From Acidimicrobiia bacterium (GTDB lineage: Bacteria > Actinomycetota > Acidimicrobiia > Spongiisociales > SHLN01): DNA of 6,082 nucleotides. Position 1 is the first letter of the stretch, and each line of letters opens with the position of its first letter. Positions 1 to 5,663 of this stretch are shown in pieces. Both the position numbers and the translations under genes were made by a program. Location: assembly GCA_013043085.1 (NCBI GenBank), contig JABDOU010000229.1, forward strand, positions 1 to 6,082, written 5' to 3'. Under the pieces are notes generated by a model. It did not search any database. It worked only from the letters and a program-made list of their open reading frames with translations, and was not told the DNA's origin.

Positions 1-784
1 GGCGAAGCAAGCTGCTAAAGATCGGCGCGTTTCAAATCTTCGAAGCCTCGGCACCCTGATAGCAATCGCTCTCGCAATCGGAGCCGGAATCATCTTCTTC
101 TCGAATCGTCCGACTGAATTGACGGCCGAGACCCTCGCTACCACGACCACTACTACCGCGTCGTCGTCCACCACAACGCTTGCGACCGAAGAATCAACGG
201 AAGGTTTGAGTGCGGAATACCTCGCATTCAGAGAGCAGCCGGTGGCGTGTGGTGCGCAAGCCCCACCGCCTCTGACGCCAATGTCGTTCGATGCCCCGGA
301 AGACATGGGCATTGGGTCTGATGCGAGCGTGACCGCCACCGTCTCGACATCGTGTGGCGACATCGTCCTCGAGTTGGATCCATCTGCGGCTCCTGAGACT
401 GTAAACAGCTTCGTGTTTCTCGCCGAGCAGGGGTATTTCGACGGAGTGGTTTCACACCGCATCGCACCCGGTTTCGTGCTTCAGATCGGTGATCAAACGG
501 CAACGGGCAGCGGCGGGCCCGGGTACTCGATCATCGATGAGCTTCCCGCCGACAGCTCTGCATACAAAGCAGGCGCGCTCGCCATGGCCAACAGTGGGGC
601 GAATACGAGCGGTAGCCAGTTCTTCATCGACTTCGTCGATACGGGACTGCCTCCTCAGTACTCAGTCTTTGGACAGCTCATTGAAGGAGACGATGTGCTG
701 GCCGCCATCGAGCAGATACCGGTGTCCGGAGACACACCGTTGGAATCTCTGTATATCGAGTCGGTTGAGATAGATATCAGCTAG
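1..784 (+). CDS. Membrane-anchored cyclophilin-type peptidyl-prolyl cis-trans isomerase (5' end outside window)
   Basis: Peptidyl-prolyl cis-trans isomerase, predicted to act outside the cytoplasmic membrane on folding of exported proteins. The frame is open from base 2 with no ATG, GTG or TTG before 119, so the true start lies upstream; the TTG at 119 would cut off the anchor. In-window residues 1-15 are basic, about 16-33 form one hydrophobic helix (LGTLIAIALAIGAGIIFF), and about 45-60 are a Thr/Ser-rich linker. The cyclophilin domain runs from about 111 to the end. It shows the HR (152-153), the GFVLQ and the SGSQFF (215-218) that correspond to CypA Arg55, Phe60, Gln63, Gln111 and Phe113. 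The CypA Trp121 and His126 positions appear as Leu and Tyr, a common bacterial type of divergence. Two cysteines, near 83 and 118, could form a disulfide; this is inference. The stop TAG overlaps the next gene's GTG by one base, so the two are probably cotranscribed. Confidence 0.9.
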   Translation, partial: AKQAAKDRRVSNLRSLGTLIAIALAIGAGIIFFSNRPTELTAETLATTTTTTASSSTTTLATEESTEGLSAEYLAFREQPVACGAQAPPPLTPMSFDAPEDMGIGSDASVTATVSTSCGDIVLELDPSAAPETVNSFVFLAEQGYFDGVVSHRIAPGFVLQIGDQTATGSGGPGYSIIDELPADSSAYKAGALAMANSGANTSGSQFFIDFVDTGLPPQYSVFGQLIEGDDVLAAIEQIPVSGDTPLESLYIESVEIDIS

Positions 785-1623
785 TGGCAGTTGATCTGCA
801 TAGTCATAGCCACTTTTCTGATGGCTCTGCATCGCCCACGGATATCGTCGAGGAAGCGGTCAGGCTGCAGCTCACGGCGTTGGCACTCACAGACCACGAC
901 AACCTCGACGGTATCGACGAAGCGAAACGGGCCGCCGAACAATCTGGTCTCCATCTCGTTTCCGGCATCGAACTCAGCTGCACCTGGCAGCCGGGAGGGC
1001 TTCATATGCTTGTGTACTTTCTCGAGCCGGGCAGGGGACCACTTCAGGATCGCCTTGCAAAACTCCAATCGAGTCGCAGCAACCGTAACCACGAGATCGT
1101 GGCGAGGTTGAACACGCTCGGGATGCAGATCACGATGCGTGATGTGGAGATTGAGGCAGGAGGCACCGGGATCGGCAGGCCACACATCGCCCAGGTACTC
1201 GTCAATGGCGGCGTCGTGGACACCATCTCGGAAGCCTTCGACCGATACCTTGCCAAAGGTCGCCCGGCCTATGTCGAACGGGATCGGCTGGAACCGGAGG
1301 AGGCGATTGAGCTTGCCGCCGAGTCGGGTGCCGTCACGTCGATCGCCCATCCCCATACCCTCGGGTTGTCCGCAGACGAGTTTCAGCCACGGCTCAATCG
1401 GCTACGCCAGGTAGGCCTCGCCGGAATCGAGGCCTACTACAGCGAGTACGACCCTTTCGAACGCCGCCGAATGGTCGAGGTAGCCGAAACTATTGGCTTG
1501 ATCCCAACCGGGGGATCGGATTATCACGGGACTTACAAGCAAGGCCTCGAGCTCGGAAGAGGCTTTGGCGATCTGAGTGTCCCCGATGACACGGTCGAAC
1601 AGCTCCAGCAGGTAGTCAGCTAG
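784..1623 (+). CDS. PHP-domain metal-dependent phosphoesterase, RNase AM/YciV-like
   Basis: The product has 279 aa, the usual size of single-domain PHP hydrolases such as RNase AM/YciV (5'-3' exoribonuclease and 3',5'-nucleotide phosphatase group). The likely metal ligands are all present in order: H6 and H8 with D13 (DLHSHSHFSDG), H38 in LTDHD, E63 in GIE, H74, H134 in RPH, H189 in AHPH, and D246/H248 in GGSDYHG. This full set is typical of the trinuclear-metal class and argues for an active cytoplasmic enzyme. The insertion from about 95 to 165 between the E63/H74 strands and the later motifs matches the YciV-type architecture. The GTG start overlaps the cyclophilin stop by one base (TAGTG), suggesting translational coupling. 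The substrate (RNA 5' ends, pAp or another phosphoester) cannot be fixed from sequence. Other PHP families, such as histidinol phosphatase, are less likely because of this motif spacing. Confidence 0.88.
   Translation: MAVDLHSHSHFSDGSASPTDIVEEAVRLQLTALALTDHDNLDGIDEAKRAAEQSGLHLVSGIELSCTWQPGGLHMLVYFLEPGRGPLQDRLAKLQSSRSNRNHEIVARLNTLGMQITMRDVEIEAGGTGIGRPHIAQVLVNGGVVDTISEAFDRYLAKGRPAYVERDRLEPEEAIELAAESGAVTSIAHPHTLGLSADEFQPRLNRLRQVGLAGIEAYYSEYDPFERRRMVEVAETIGLIPTGGSDYHGTYKQGLELGRGFGDLSVPDDTVEQLQQVVS
1411..1437 (+). repeat. Perfect 10-bp inverted repeat with 7-base loop inside the PHP gene
   Basis: GTAGGCCTCG (1411-1420) is the exact reverse complement of CGAGGCCTAC (1428-1437), separated by CCGGAAT; the flanking G and T could add a wobble pair in RNA. 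It lies in codons for about residues 210-218 of the PHP protein. There is no T-tract after it, so it is not an intrinsic terminator. A role is not known; chance is possible. Confidence 0.6.
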
Positions 1624-1656
1624 AACCCTCAGCTCCGGCGTGCAGACGGCCGATAC

Positions 1657-2880
1657 ATGACCATGGGTACCAGCCTCGGCGAGCTCGGTCGCCGTTTTAG
1701 CCGCGCACGATCAATCGGGGGTCTGGGCTTTGCGATGGCGATCGCCATCATCGGCGGTTTCATTCATCCCGCAGTCACACTGGTCGGGCTCGGAACGGCG
1801 CTGTACAACCGTGCCGAGGTCTACTACCGGAATCGCCATCCCGATACCCCGGTCTTCATCGTGTTCGTGGCGGACGTCATAGTTGCAGGAATCGCACTGT
1901 TGCTCATCGGTCCCATCATTCCGATCGTGCTGATGATGTATGTCTACGTCCTCATCACATCGATATTCTGGGTAAGCAGGCTCCAGGTGCTACTTCTGGG
2001 GATGATGCTCACGAGCTTCACCCTCGCTTCTGCAATCTTCGAAAACCATCTGATCGCCTTCGACGAGCACCTCTTGCTTGCCACGTATGGAACCGTGGCT
2101 TGCTTTGGCGCCATGACACTTTGGATGGCAGAGTCGGCAGCAGGAAGTATTCGGGCAAGCGTGGACATCGAGCGCGCAGCACTACAGAAAGAGCGAGAAG
2201 CGGGACAGCTCAAAGATCAGTTCGTCTCCATGATCAGCCATGAACTCCGAACTCCCATCACCAGCCTCATGGGATTCTCTGAAACACTCTCCGATTCTTG
2301 GGATGCCCTGGATGCGAACGAAACGAGAGAATTCCTCTCGATCATCCACAGCGAAGCGGCCCATCTCCAAAGAATGGTCGAAGACATTCTCCTGATCCCC
2401 GGACTCGAGTCCGGAAGGCTGCCGATTGACAGCAGCGATTTTCCTCTCAAATCGGCAGCTGCCGGTGTCATTCGTGCGATGTTCATAGAAGGGTCGCCTT
2501 ACTCGATCGAGGCTGACATACCCGATGTCATCCTGACGGGAGACGAAGGTAGAACGCAGCAGATTCTTCGGAATCTGCTGCGCAATGCGCAGAAGTATGG
2601 CGGACGCAACATCAGCATCACGGTCTCAGTGGAGGCAGGCATGGCAACTGTTCGGGTCATCGATGATGGACCTGGCGTGCCCATCAACGAACAGCAACGT
2701 ATCTTCGAAGCTTTTCAACAACTCGACTCGACGGATAGCCGCAAGGACGGACTGGGCCTCGGATTGCCTATTTCGCGCGCTCTTGCCCGTGCAATGGGAG
2801 GTGACCTCTGGTATGAGAATTCACCAGGATGCACCTTCGCCTTTTCCTTGCCGATGAGAACCATCCGGGCTGTCGCCTGA
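1657..2880 (+). CDS. Membrane sensor histidine kinase (orphan)
   Basis: Histidine kinase of 407 aa. Residues 20-156 contain about six hydrophobic segments (roughly 20-36, 38-50, 66-84, 86-106, 109-128, 138-156) with short loops, so the sensor is probably the membrane domain itself. A charged helix at about 165-187 links it to HisKA; I see no HAMP or PAS domain. The H-box is SHELRTP with phospho-acceptor H195. The HATPase domain has the N-box (NLLRNAQKY, N306/N310), G1 (DDGPGVP, 336-342), F-box (IFEAF, 349-353) and G2 (GLGLGLPISR, 365-374), so both autokinase modules look intact. The usual LSRLESG-type segment after HisKA reads IPGLESG here. The start is ATG 1657, because an in-frame stop lies at 1621; ATG 1663 is an alternative. 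No clear Shine-Dalgarno is visible. The gene begins 33 bases after the PHP gene and may be cotranscribed with it. No response regulator is present in the window, so partner and signal are unknown. Confidence 0.9.
   Translation: MTMGTSLGELGRRFSRARSIGGLGFAMAIAIIGGFIHPAVTLVGLGTALYNRAEVYYRNRHPDTPVFIVFVADVIVAGIALLLIGPIIPIVLMMYVYVLITSIFWVSRLQVLLLGMMLTSFTLASAIFENHLIAFDEHLLLATYGTVACFGAMTLWMAESAAGSIRASVDIERAALQKEREAGQLKDQFVSMISHELRTPITSLMGFSETLSDSWDALDANETREFLSIIHSEAAHLQRMVEDILLIPGLESGRLPIDSSDFPLKSAAAGVIRAMFIEGSPYSIEADIPDVILTGDEGRTQQILRNLLRNAQKYGGRNISITVSVEAGMATVRVIDDGPGVPINEQQRIFEAFQQLDSTDSRKDGLGLGLPISRALARAMGGDLWYENSPGCTFAFSLPMRTIRAVA
2399..2414. repeat. 16-bp perfect palindrome inside the histidine kinase gene
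   Basis: CCGGACTCGAGTCCGG is its own reverse complement over 16 bases. It lies just after the HisKA dimerisation region, in codons for residues 248-253 (PGLESG). A dyad of this kind could be a dimer-binding operator or may simply reflect the CGA/TCG-rich codon use. Confidence 0.55.
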
Positions 2881-3063
2881 CCACCCATCAACGACGGACG
2901 CACCCTGCACGGTGGGAGCTGCTCGCTGCCAATCCGACAACAGCGCTGTGCTCGTTCGATCTCTGGCTTCTTCGTCGAGGAGCTTCCTGATGGCAAGGGA
3001 GATGATCTCGATCTGAGCAGAAGTCGGATTCCCCGTGACCTGAATGCGGATGTCGTCGCTCAC
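2821..3063 (-). CDS. Small protein resembling acyl-CoA carboxylase epsilon subunit
   Basis: An 80-aa product starting with GTG at 3063. Its first 50 residues resemble the actinobacterial acyl-CoA carboxylase epsilon family: a beta strand leading into a Gly-Asn-Pro turn (IRIQVTGNPTSAQ, residues 5-17), a helix (about 15-33), then S-x-W (SDW, 43-45) followed by a basic/Pro segment. In that family the small subunit associates with the biotin-dependent carboxylase alpha and beta subunits that make malonyl-CoA or methylmalonyl-CoA. Placement supports the idea: the start overlaps the epimerase stop by four bases (GTGA), and epimerase and carboxylase are consecutive steps of propionyl-CoA metabolism. 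The C-terminal 20 or so residues are low in hydrophobics and read antisense through the last 60 bases of the kinase gene, so that tail may carry little function. No carboxylase alpha or beta gene lies in the window. Similarity is by eye and the family is short and variable, so the name is tentative. Confidence 0.55.
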   Translation of the reverse strand: MSDDIRIQVTGNPTSAQIEIISLAIRKLLDEEARDRTSTALLSDWQRAAPTVQGASVVDGWSGDSPDGSHRQGKGEGASW

Positions 3064-3476
3064 GGGCTTTCAACCAGCTCGATCAAGGTCCCTCCGAATG
3101 ATCGAGGATGAACGAAGGCGATACGCTTTCCCTGGCCACCGATTCTCGGCTCGACATCCACCAGGCGAGCACCCTGCGACTCCAGGTGTCGCAACGCCGC
3201 CTCGATATCGGCTACTGCGAATGCGAGGTGGTGCATTCCTTGACCTCGCTGCTGAAGAAAACGTGCTACCGGACCGTCCTCGTCGATCGGCTGCAGCAAT
3301 TGAACGTACGATCCACCAACCGACAACATCGCTTCCTCGACGCCCTGAGACGCGACGGTCTCCCGGTGTATCGGTTCAACTCCGTAGAGCTCCTTGAATG
3401 TTGCCAGGGACTCGTTCAGATTCTCCACTGCAATTCCGACATGGTCGAGGTTTATCAGCAACAGATCGATGCTCAC
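3060..3476 (-). CDS. mce: Methylmalonyl-CoA epimerase
   Basis: A 138-aa protein of the glyoxalase/VOC fold, the usual length for methylmalonyl-CoA epimerase, which interconverts the (2R) and (2S) forms of methylmalonyl-CoA between propionyl-CoA carboxylase and methylmalonyl-CoA mutase. Two beta-alpha-beta-beta-beta repeats can be followed. Metal ligands expected for the family are present: H12 in DHVGIAV, Q59 in YVQLLQP, H83 in MHHLAF and E133 in LIELVE; the E47/E48 pair lies where the catalytic acid is expected. The GKRIAFVHP and SFGGTLIELVE stretches are typical of this enzyme rather than of glyoxalase I. The GTG start overlaps the thiolase stop in the same GTGA, and the gene's stop overlaps the next GTG in another GTGA, so the three are tightly coupled. 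A general VOC dioxygenase is the alternative but fits less well. Confidence 0.92.
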   Translation of the reverse strand: MSIDLLLINLDHVGIAVENLNESLATFKELYGVEPIHRETVASQGVEEAMLSVGGSYVQLLQPIDEDGPVARFLQQRGQGMHHLAFAVADIEAALRHLESQGARLVDVEPRIGGQGKRIAFVHPRSFGGTLIELVESP

Positions 3477-4648
3477 GGCACCCGAACGATCAGAGCGTCA
3501 CCCTGTCCGCCGCCGCCGCACAGTGCCGCAGCTCCAAGGCCTCCACCCCGGCTTCGCAACGCGTTGATGAGAGTGACGACGATCCGGGCACCGGTCGCTC
3601 CCAGCGGATGCCCGAGGGCAATTGCTCCGCCGTGAACGTTCACCCGGGAATGATCGAGACCGAGATTGTCGGATGACCAGACAGCAACGCTCGCAAATGC
3701 CTCATTGATTTCGACGAGATTGAGGTCTGATACGTCAAACTCCGTCGACTTCAGAGCCCTTCGTATTGCTTCGGCGGGACGTTCTAGCAGCGTGGCGTCC
3801 GCGCCACCAATTTGTCCATACGCAATGACCTCGGCGAGTACCGGCAATCCTTCTGCCTCCGCCGCGACGGAATCTGCAACAATAAGCGCCGCTGCACCGT
3901 CGGACATCTGGGAGGCGTTTCCTGCAGTGAGGTCACCGTCTTTCGTAAATGCCGGTCGGAGCGACGCCAGCGCCTCGTAAGAAGTGTCCGTTCGAAACCC
4001 CTCGTCGATGCCAATCATCTCGACTCCGGCCCTTGTCTCAACTGCCACGGGGACGATCTCATCGGAGAACCATCCTTCGGCTGTGGCCTTGGCAGCCCGT
4101 TGATGTGATTGCAGCGCCCACGCATCCTGGGTCGGCCGAGTCATGCCAAGCTCTCGATTGCGGGCGTCGGTTGAAGCCCCCATGGTGCATTTGTCAAGCG
4201 CGCAAAAGAGGCCGTCAGTCTCCAGAGCATCAACCAATGCCCCATTGCCATACTTCAAACCCCACCGCGCCCCCGGCACGAGGTAAGGCGCTTGGGACAT
4301 CGACTCCATGCCGCCGGCCAGGACGAACTTCGCCTCACCGAGGCGAATCGCTCTATCCGCAACGCCGATCGCGCTCATTCCCGAAAGACAAACCTTGTTG
4401 ATAGTGGTCGAAGGAACCGTCATGGGCACACCGGCCTTGACAGCCGCTTGTCTGCTCGTGATCTGGCCTGTACCCGCTTGCACGACATGGCCGAACCACA
4501 CTTCGTCGATGAGGGCCGGTTCGAGACCTGATCGTTCGATGGCGGCAGACATGGCCGCTGCGCCGAGATCGATTGCCGGAGTGGCACGGAACGCGCCGCC
4601 GAAACGGCCGATCGGAGTGCGAGCAATGGAGGAGATCACGGTTGACAT
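3473..4648 (-). CDS. Acetyl-CoA acetyltransferase (thiolase family)
   Basis: Thiolase of 391 aa, standard length for the family, catalysing reversible condensation of two acyl-CoA units or CoA-dependent cleavage of 3-ketoacyl-CoA in the cytoplasm. Conserved elements in order: RTPIGRFGG (10-18), nucleophile C87 in NKVCLSGM, GGMESMSQAPY (112-122), the MGAST loop (156-160), QDAWALQSHQRA (174-185), GNASQMSDGAAA (243-254), NEAFA (315-319), H347 in GGAIALGHPLGATGAR, and C377 in ALCGGGGQG. All catalytic residues (C87, N315, H347, C377) are intact. ATG at 4648 gives the canonical N-terminus; no Shine-Dalgarno is visible, but a TAGCCT box sits seven bases upstream, consistent with leaderless translation. 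It heads the operon with methylmalonyl-CoA epimerase and the epsilon-like gene, which points to short-chain or odd-chain acyl-CoA breakdown. Chain-length preference cannot be read from sequence, so atoB- and fadA-like roles remain open. Confidence 0.93.
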   Translation of the reverse strand: MSTVISSIARTPIGRFGGAFRATPAIDLGAAAMSAAIERSGLEPALIDEVWFGHVVQAGTGQITSRQAAVKAGVPMTVPSTTINKVCLSGMSAIGVADRAIRLGEAKFVLAGGMESMSQAPYLVPGARWGLKYGNGALVDALETDGLFCALDKCTMGASTDARNRELGMTRPTQDAWALQSHQRAAKATAEGWFSDEIVPVAVETRAGVEMIGIDEGFRTDTSYEALASLRPAFTKDGDLTAGNASQMSDGAAALIVADSVAAEAEGLPVLAEVIAYGQIGGADATLLERPAEAIRRALKSTEFDVSDLNLVEINEAFASVAVWSSDNLGLDHSRVNVHGGAIALGHPLGATGARIVVTLINALRSRGGGLGAAALCGGGGQGDALIVRVP

Positions 4649-4655
4649 GACGAAA

Positions 4656-4661
4656 AGGCTA
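4656..4661 (-). promoter_or_regulatory. Putative -10 box of a leaderless promoter for the thiolase operon
   Basis: Read on the minus strand, TAGCCT matches the actinobacterial TANNNT -10 consensus. It is followed by exactly seven bases (TTTCGTC) and then the ATG at 4648, so transcription would start at or next to the A of the start codon. No Shine-Dalgarno is present. A -35 element is not convincing; TGGTCA about 15 bases further upstream is the closest match. Inference from spacing. Confidence 0.45.
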
Positions 4662-4718
4662 GCGGGACAGACAGCCTGACCAGACAGGAAACGACCCGGA
4701 TTGACACAGCATGCCAGG

Positions 4719-4724
4719 TAGCGT
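4719..4724 (+). promoter_or_regulatory. Putative -10 box of a leaderless promoter for ybaB-recR
   Basis: TAGCGT matches TANNNT and is followed by seven bases (GGGGGCT) and ATG 4732, the same geometry as on the opposite strand for the thiolase. A perfect TTGACA lies at 4701-4706, but its spacer to this box is only 12 bases, short for a sigma-70-type promoter, so its role is uncertain. The box favours ATG 4732 as the real ybaB start, because ATG 4711 would lie upstream of the predicted transcript. Confidence 0.42.
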
Positions 4725-4731
4725 GGGGGCT

Positions 4732-5070
4732 ATGACAGACATGCCAAACATGCAGGAATTGCTCGCCCAGGCCGCCGCCATGCAAGCCAACATGAAGGCG
4801 GCTCAGGACGCTGTGTTGCAGCAGGAATTCGAAGGGACTGCCGGCGGCAGCGTTGTTACCGCCCGCGTTCGAGGCACCGGAGAAGTCGTTTCGATCGCCA
4901 TCGACCCTTCGGTCATCGACCCATCCGATCCAGAATTGCTCGGTGACCTCATCGTCGCTGCCATCAACCAGGCTCTGGCTCAGGCAACCGAAGCCATGAA
5001 TACGCAGATCGGCCAGGCGAGCGGCGGCCTCGATCTCGGCATCGATCTCGGAGGCATTCTCGGCAGCTGA
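4732..5070 (+). CDS. ybaB: YbaB/EbfC family nucleoid-associated DNA-binding protein
   Basis: A 112-aa protein, normal length for YbaB/EbfC, small dimeric DNA-binding proteins that coat the nucleoid and are usually encoded beside recR. The N-terminal helix has the family pattern (MQELLAQAAAMQANMKAAQDAV, about residues 7-28). Next come the strand FEGTAGGSVVTARVRGTGEVVSIAIDP (about 32-58), the DPELLGDLIVAAINQALAQATEAM helix region (about 65-88) and a Gly/Leu tail with a short repeat (LDLGIDLGGILG). Four in-frame ATGs lie close together (4711, 4732, 4741, 4750). I chose 4732 because the N-terminus then matches the family and because a TANNNT box sits seven bases before it. The stop TGA shares one base with the recR ATG, so the two are translationally coupled. 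The precise cellular role of the family is not well defined. Confidence 0.92.
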   Translation: MTDMPNMQELLAQAAAMQANMKAAQDAVLQQEFEGTAGGSVVTARVRGTGEVVSIAIDPSVIDPSDPELLGDLIVAAINQALAQATEAMNTQIGQASGGLDLGIDLGGILGS

Positions 5071-5663
5071 TGTTCGAACCTCCGATTCAACGACTCGTCG
5101 ACGAGTTGGCTCGTCTGCCGGGCGTCGGCCAAAAGAGTGCACAGCGCCTTGCGTTTCACCTGCTCAACATCGATGAGCCCGACGCCAGGCGGCTGGCTGA
5201 TGCCATCATCGAAATGCGGGTTCAGATTCAATTGTGTCAACGTTGCTTCAATGTGAGTGCGTCAGATCTATGCACCATCTGCTCCGACGGTCGAAGAGAA
5301 CCCGGCCTGATATGTGTGGTTGAGCGGGCTCAGGACATTGTTGTCGTAGAACGAACACAGGAGTACCGCGGGAGCTACCACGTCCTTGGCGGATCGATAT
5401 CGCCGATTGCCGGTATCGGTCCCGAGCAGTTGAGGTTCCGAGAACTCCTTGCCCGGGTAGAAGCCGAGAGCATCAACGAAGCCATAGCCGCTACCAATCC
5501 GACTGTCGAAGGTGACGCCACTGCCCTGTACCTGGCGCGCTTGCTCAAACCACTCGGAGTAAAGGTGTCCAAGCTCGCATCGGGGCTACCGGTTGGTGGA
5601 GACCTCGACTACGCCGATGAGATCACATTGGGTAGAGCATTGATCGGCCGGCAACAGCTCTAG
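5070..5663 (+). CDS. recR: Recombination mediator RecR
   Basis: RecR of 197 aa, the standard length. It acts with RecO (and RecF) to load RecA onto SSB-coated single-stranded DNA during gap and break repair. Visible parts: a helix-hairpin-helix (LARLPGVGQKSAQRLAFHLL, about 13-32), a zinc finger with C56-x2-C59 and C68-x2-C71, and a Toprim domain from about 80. The Toprim domain has the acidic E85 in VVER, the YRGSYHVLGG/SPIAGIGPEQL signature (about 99-121) and NPTVEGDATALYL (143-155). The C-terminal GLPVGGDLDYADEITLGRAL segment is also typical. All four zinc cysteines and the Toprim residues are intact. The ATG overlaps the ybaB stop by one base. The stop TAG lies inside a CTAG that also serves as the stop of the convergent dnaX-like gene, so no intergenic space exists on the 3' side. 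Confidence 0.96.
   Translation: MFEPPIQRLVDELARLPGVGQKSAQRLAFHLLNIDEPDARRLADAIIEMRVQIQLCQRCFNVSASDLCTICSDGRREPGLICVVERAQDIVVVERTQEYRGSYHVLGGSISPIAGIGPEQLRFRELLARVEAESINEAIAATNPTVEGDATALYLARLLKPLGVKVSKLASGLPVGGDLDYADEITLGRALIGRQQL

Noticed and set aside
119..784. TTG at 119 as the start of the cyclophilin
   Set aside because: The frame stays open to the left edge and encodes a basic stretch plus a transmembrane helix typical of this family. Starting at 119 would remove the membrane anchor.
781..1356. 191-codon - strand open frame antisense to the PHP gene
   Set aside because: The + strand frame holds the full set of PHP metal ligands. The antisense product shows no family pattern.
1624..1656. 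Terminator or promoter between the PHP gene and the histidine kinase
   Set aside because: The 33 bases contain no stem-loop, no T-tract and no TANNNT box at leaderless spacing, so readthrough from the upstream genes is the simpler view.
3108..3635. 175-codon + strand open frame across mce and the thiolase 3' end
   Set aside because: It is antisense to two clearly recognised enzymes, and its product is rich in Arg, Pro and Cys with no domain pattern. It is a shadow of codon bias.
4711..4731. ATG 4711 as the ybaB start, adding seven residues (MPGSVGA)
   Set aside because: The extension is not typical of YbaB and includes the TANNNT box. ATG 4732 fits both the family N-terminus and the leaderless spacing.
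5032..5053. Short direct repeat of CGATCTCGG near the ybaB 3' end
   Set aside because: It is explained by the Gly/Leu-rich LDLG-IDLG tail common in this family.
5093..5106. 14-bp palindrome ACTCGTCGACGAGT near the recR start
   Set aside because: A dyad of this length is near chance expectation in 6 kb of TCG/CGA-rich DNA, and it lies in conserved recR coding sequence.
4636..5142. 168-codon - strand open frame antisense to ybaB
   Set aside because: It covers ybaB, whose protein is well conserved. The antisense product is His/Arg/Ser-rich with no recognisable fold.
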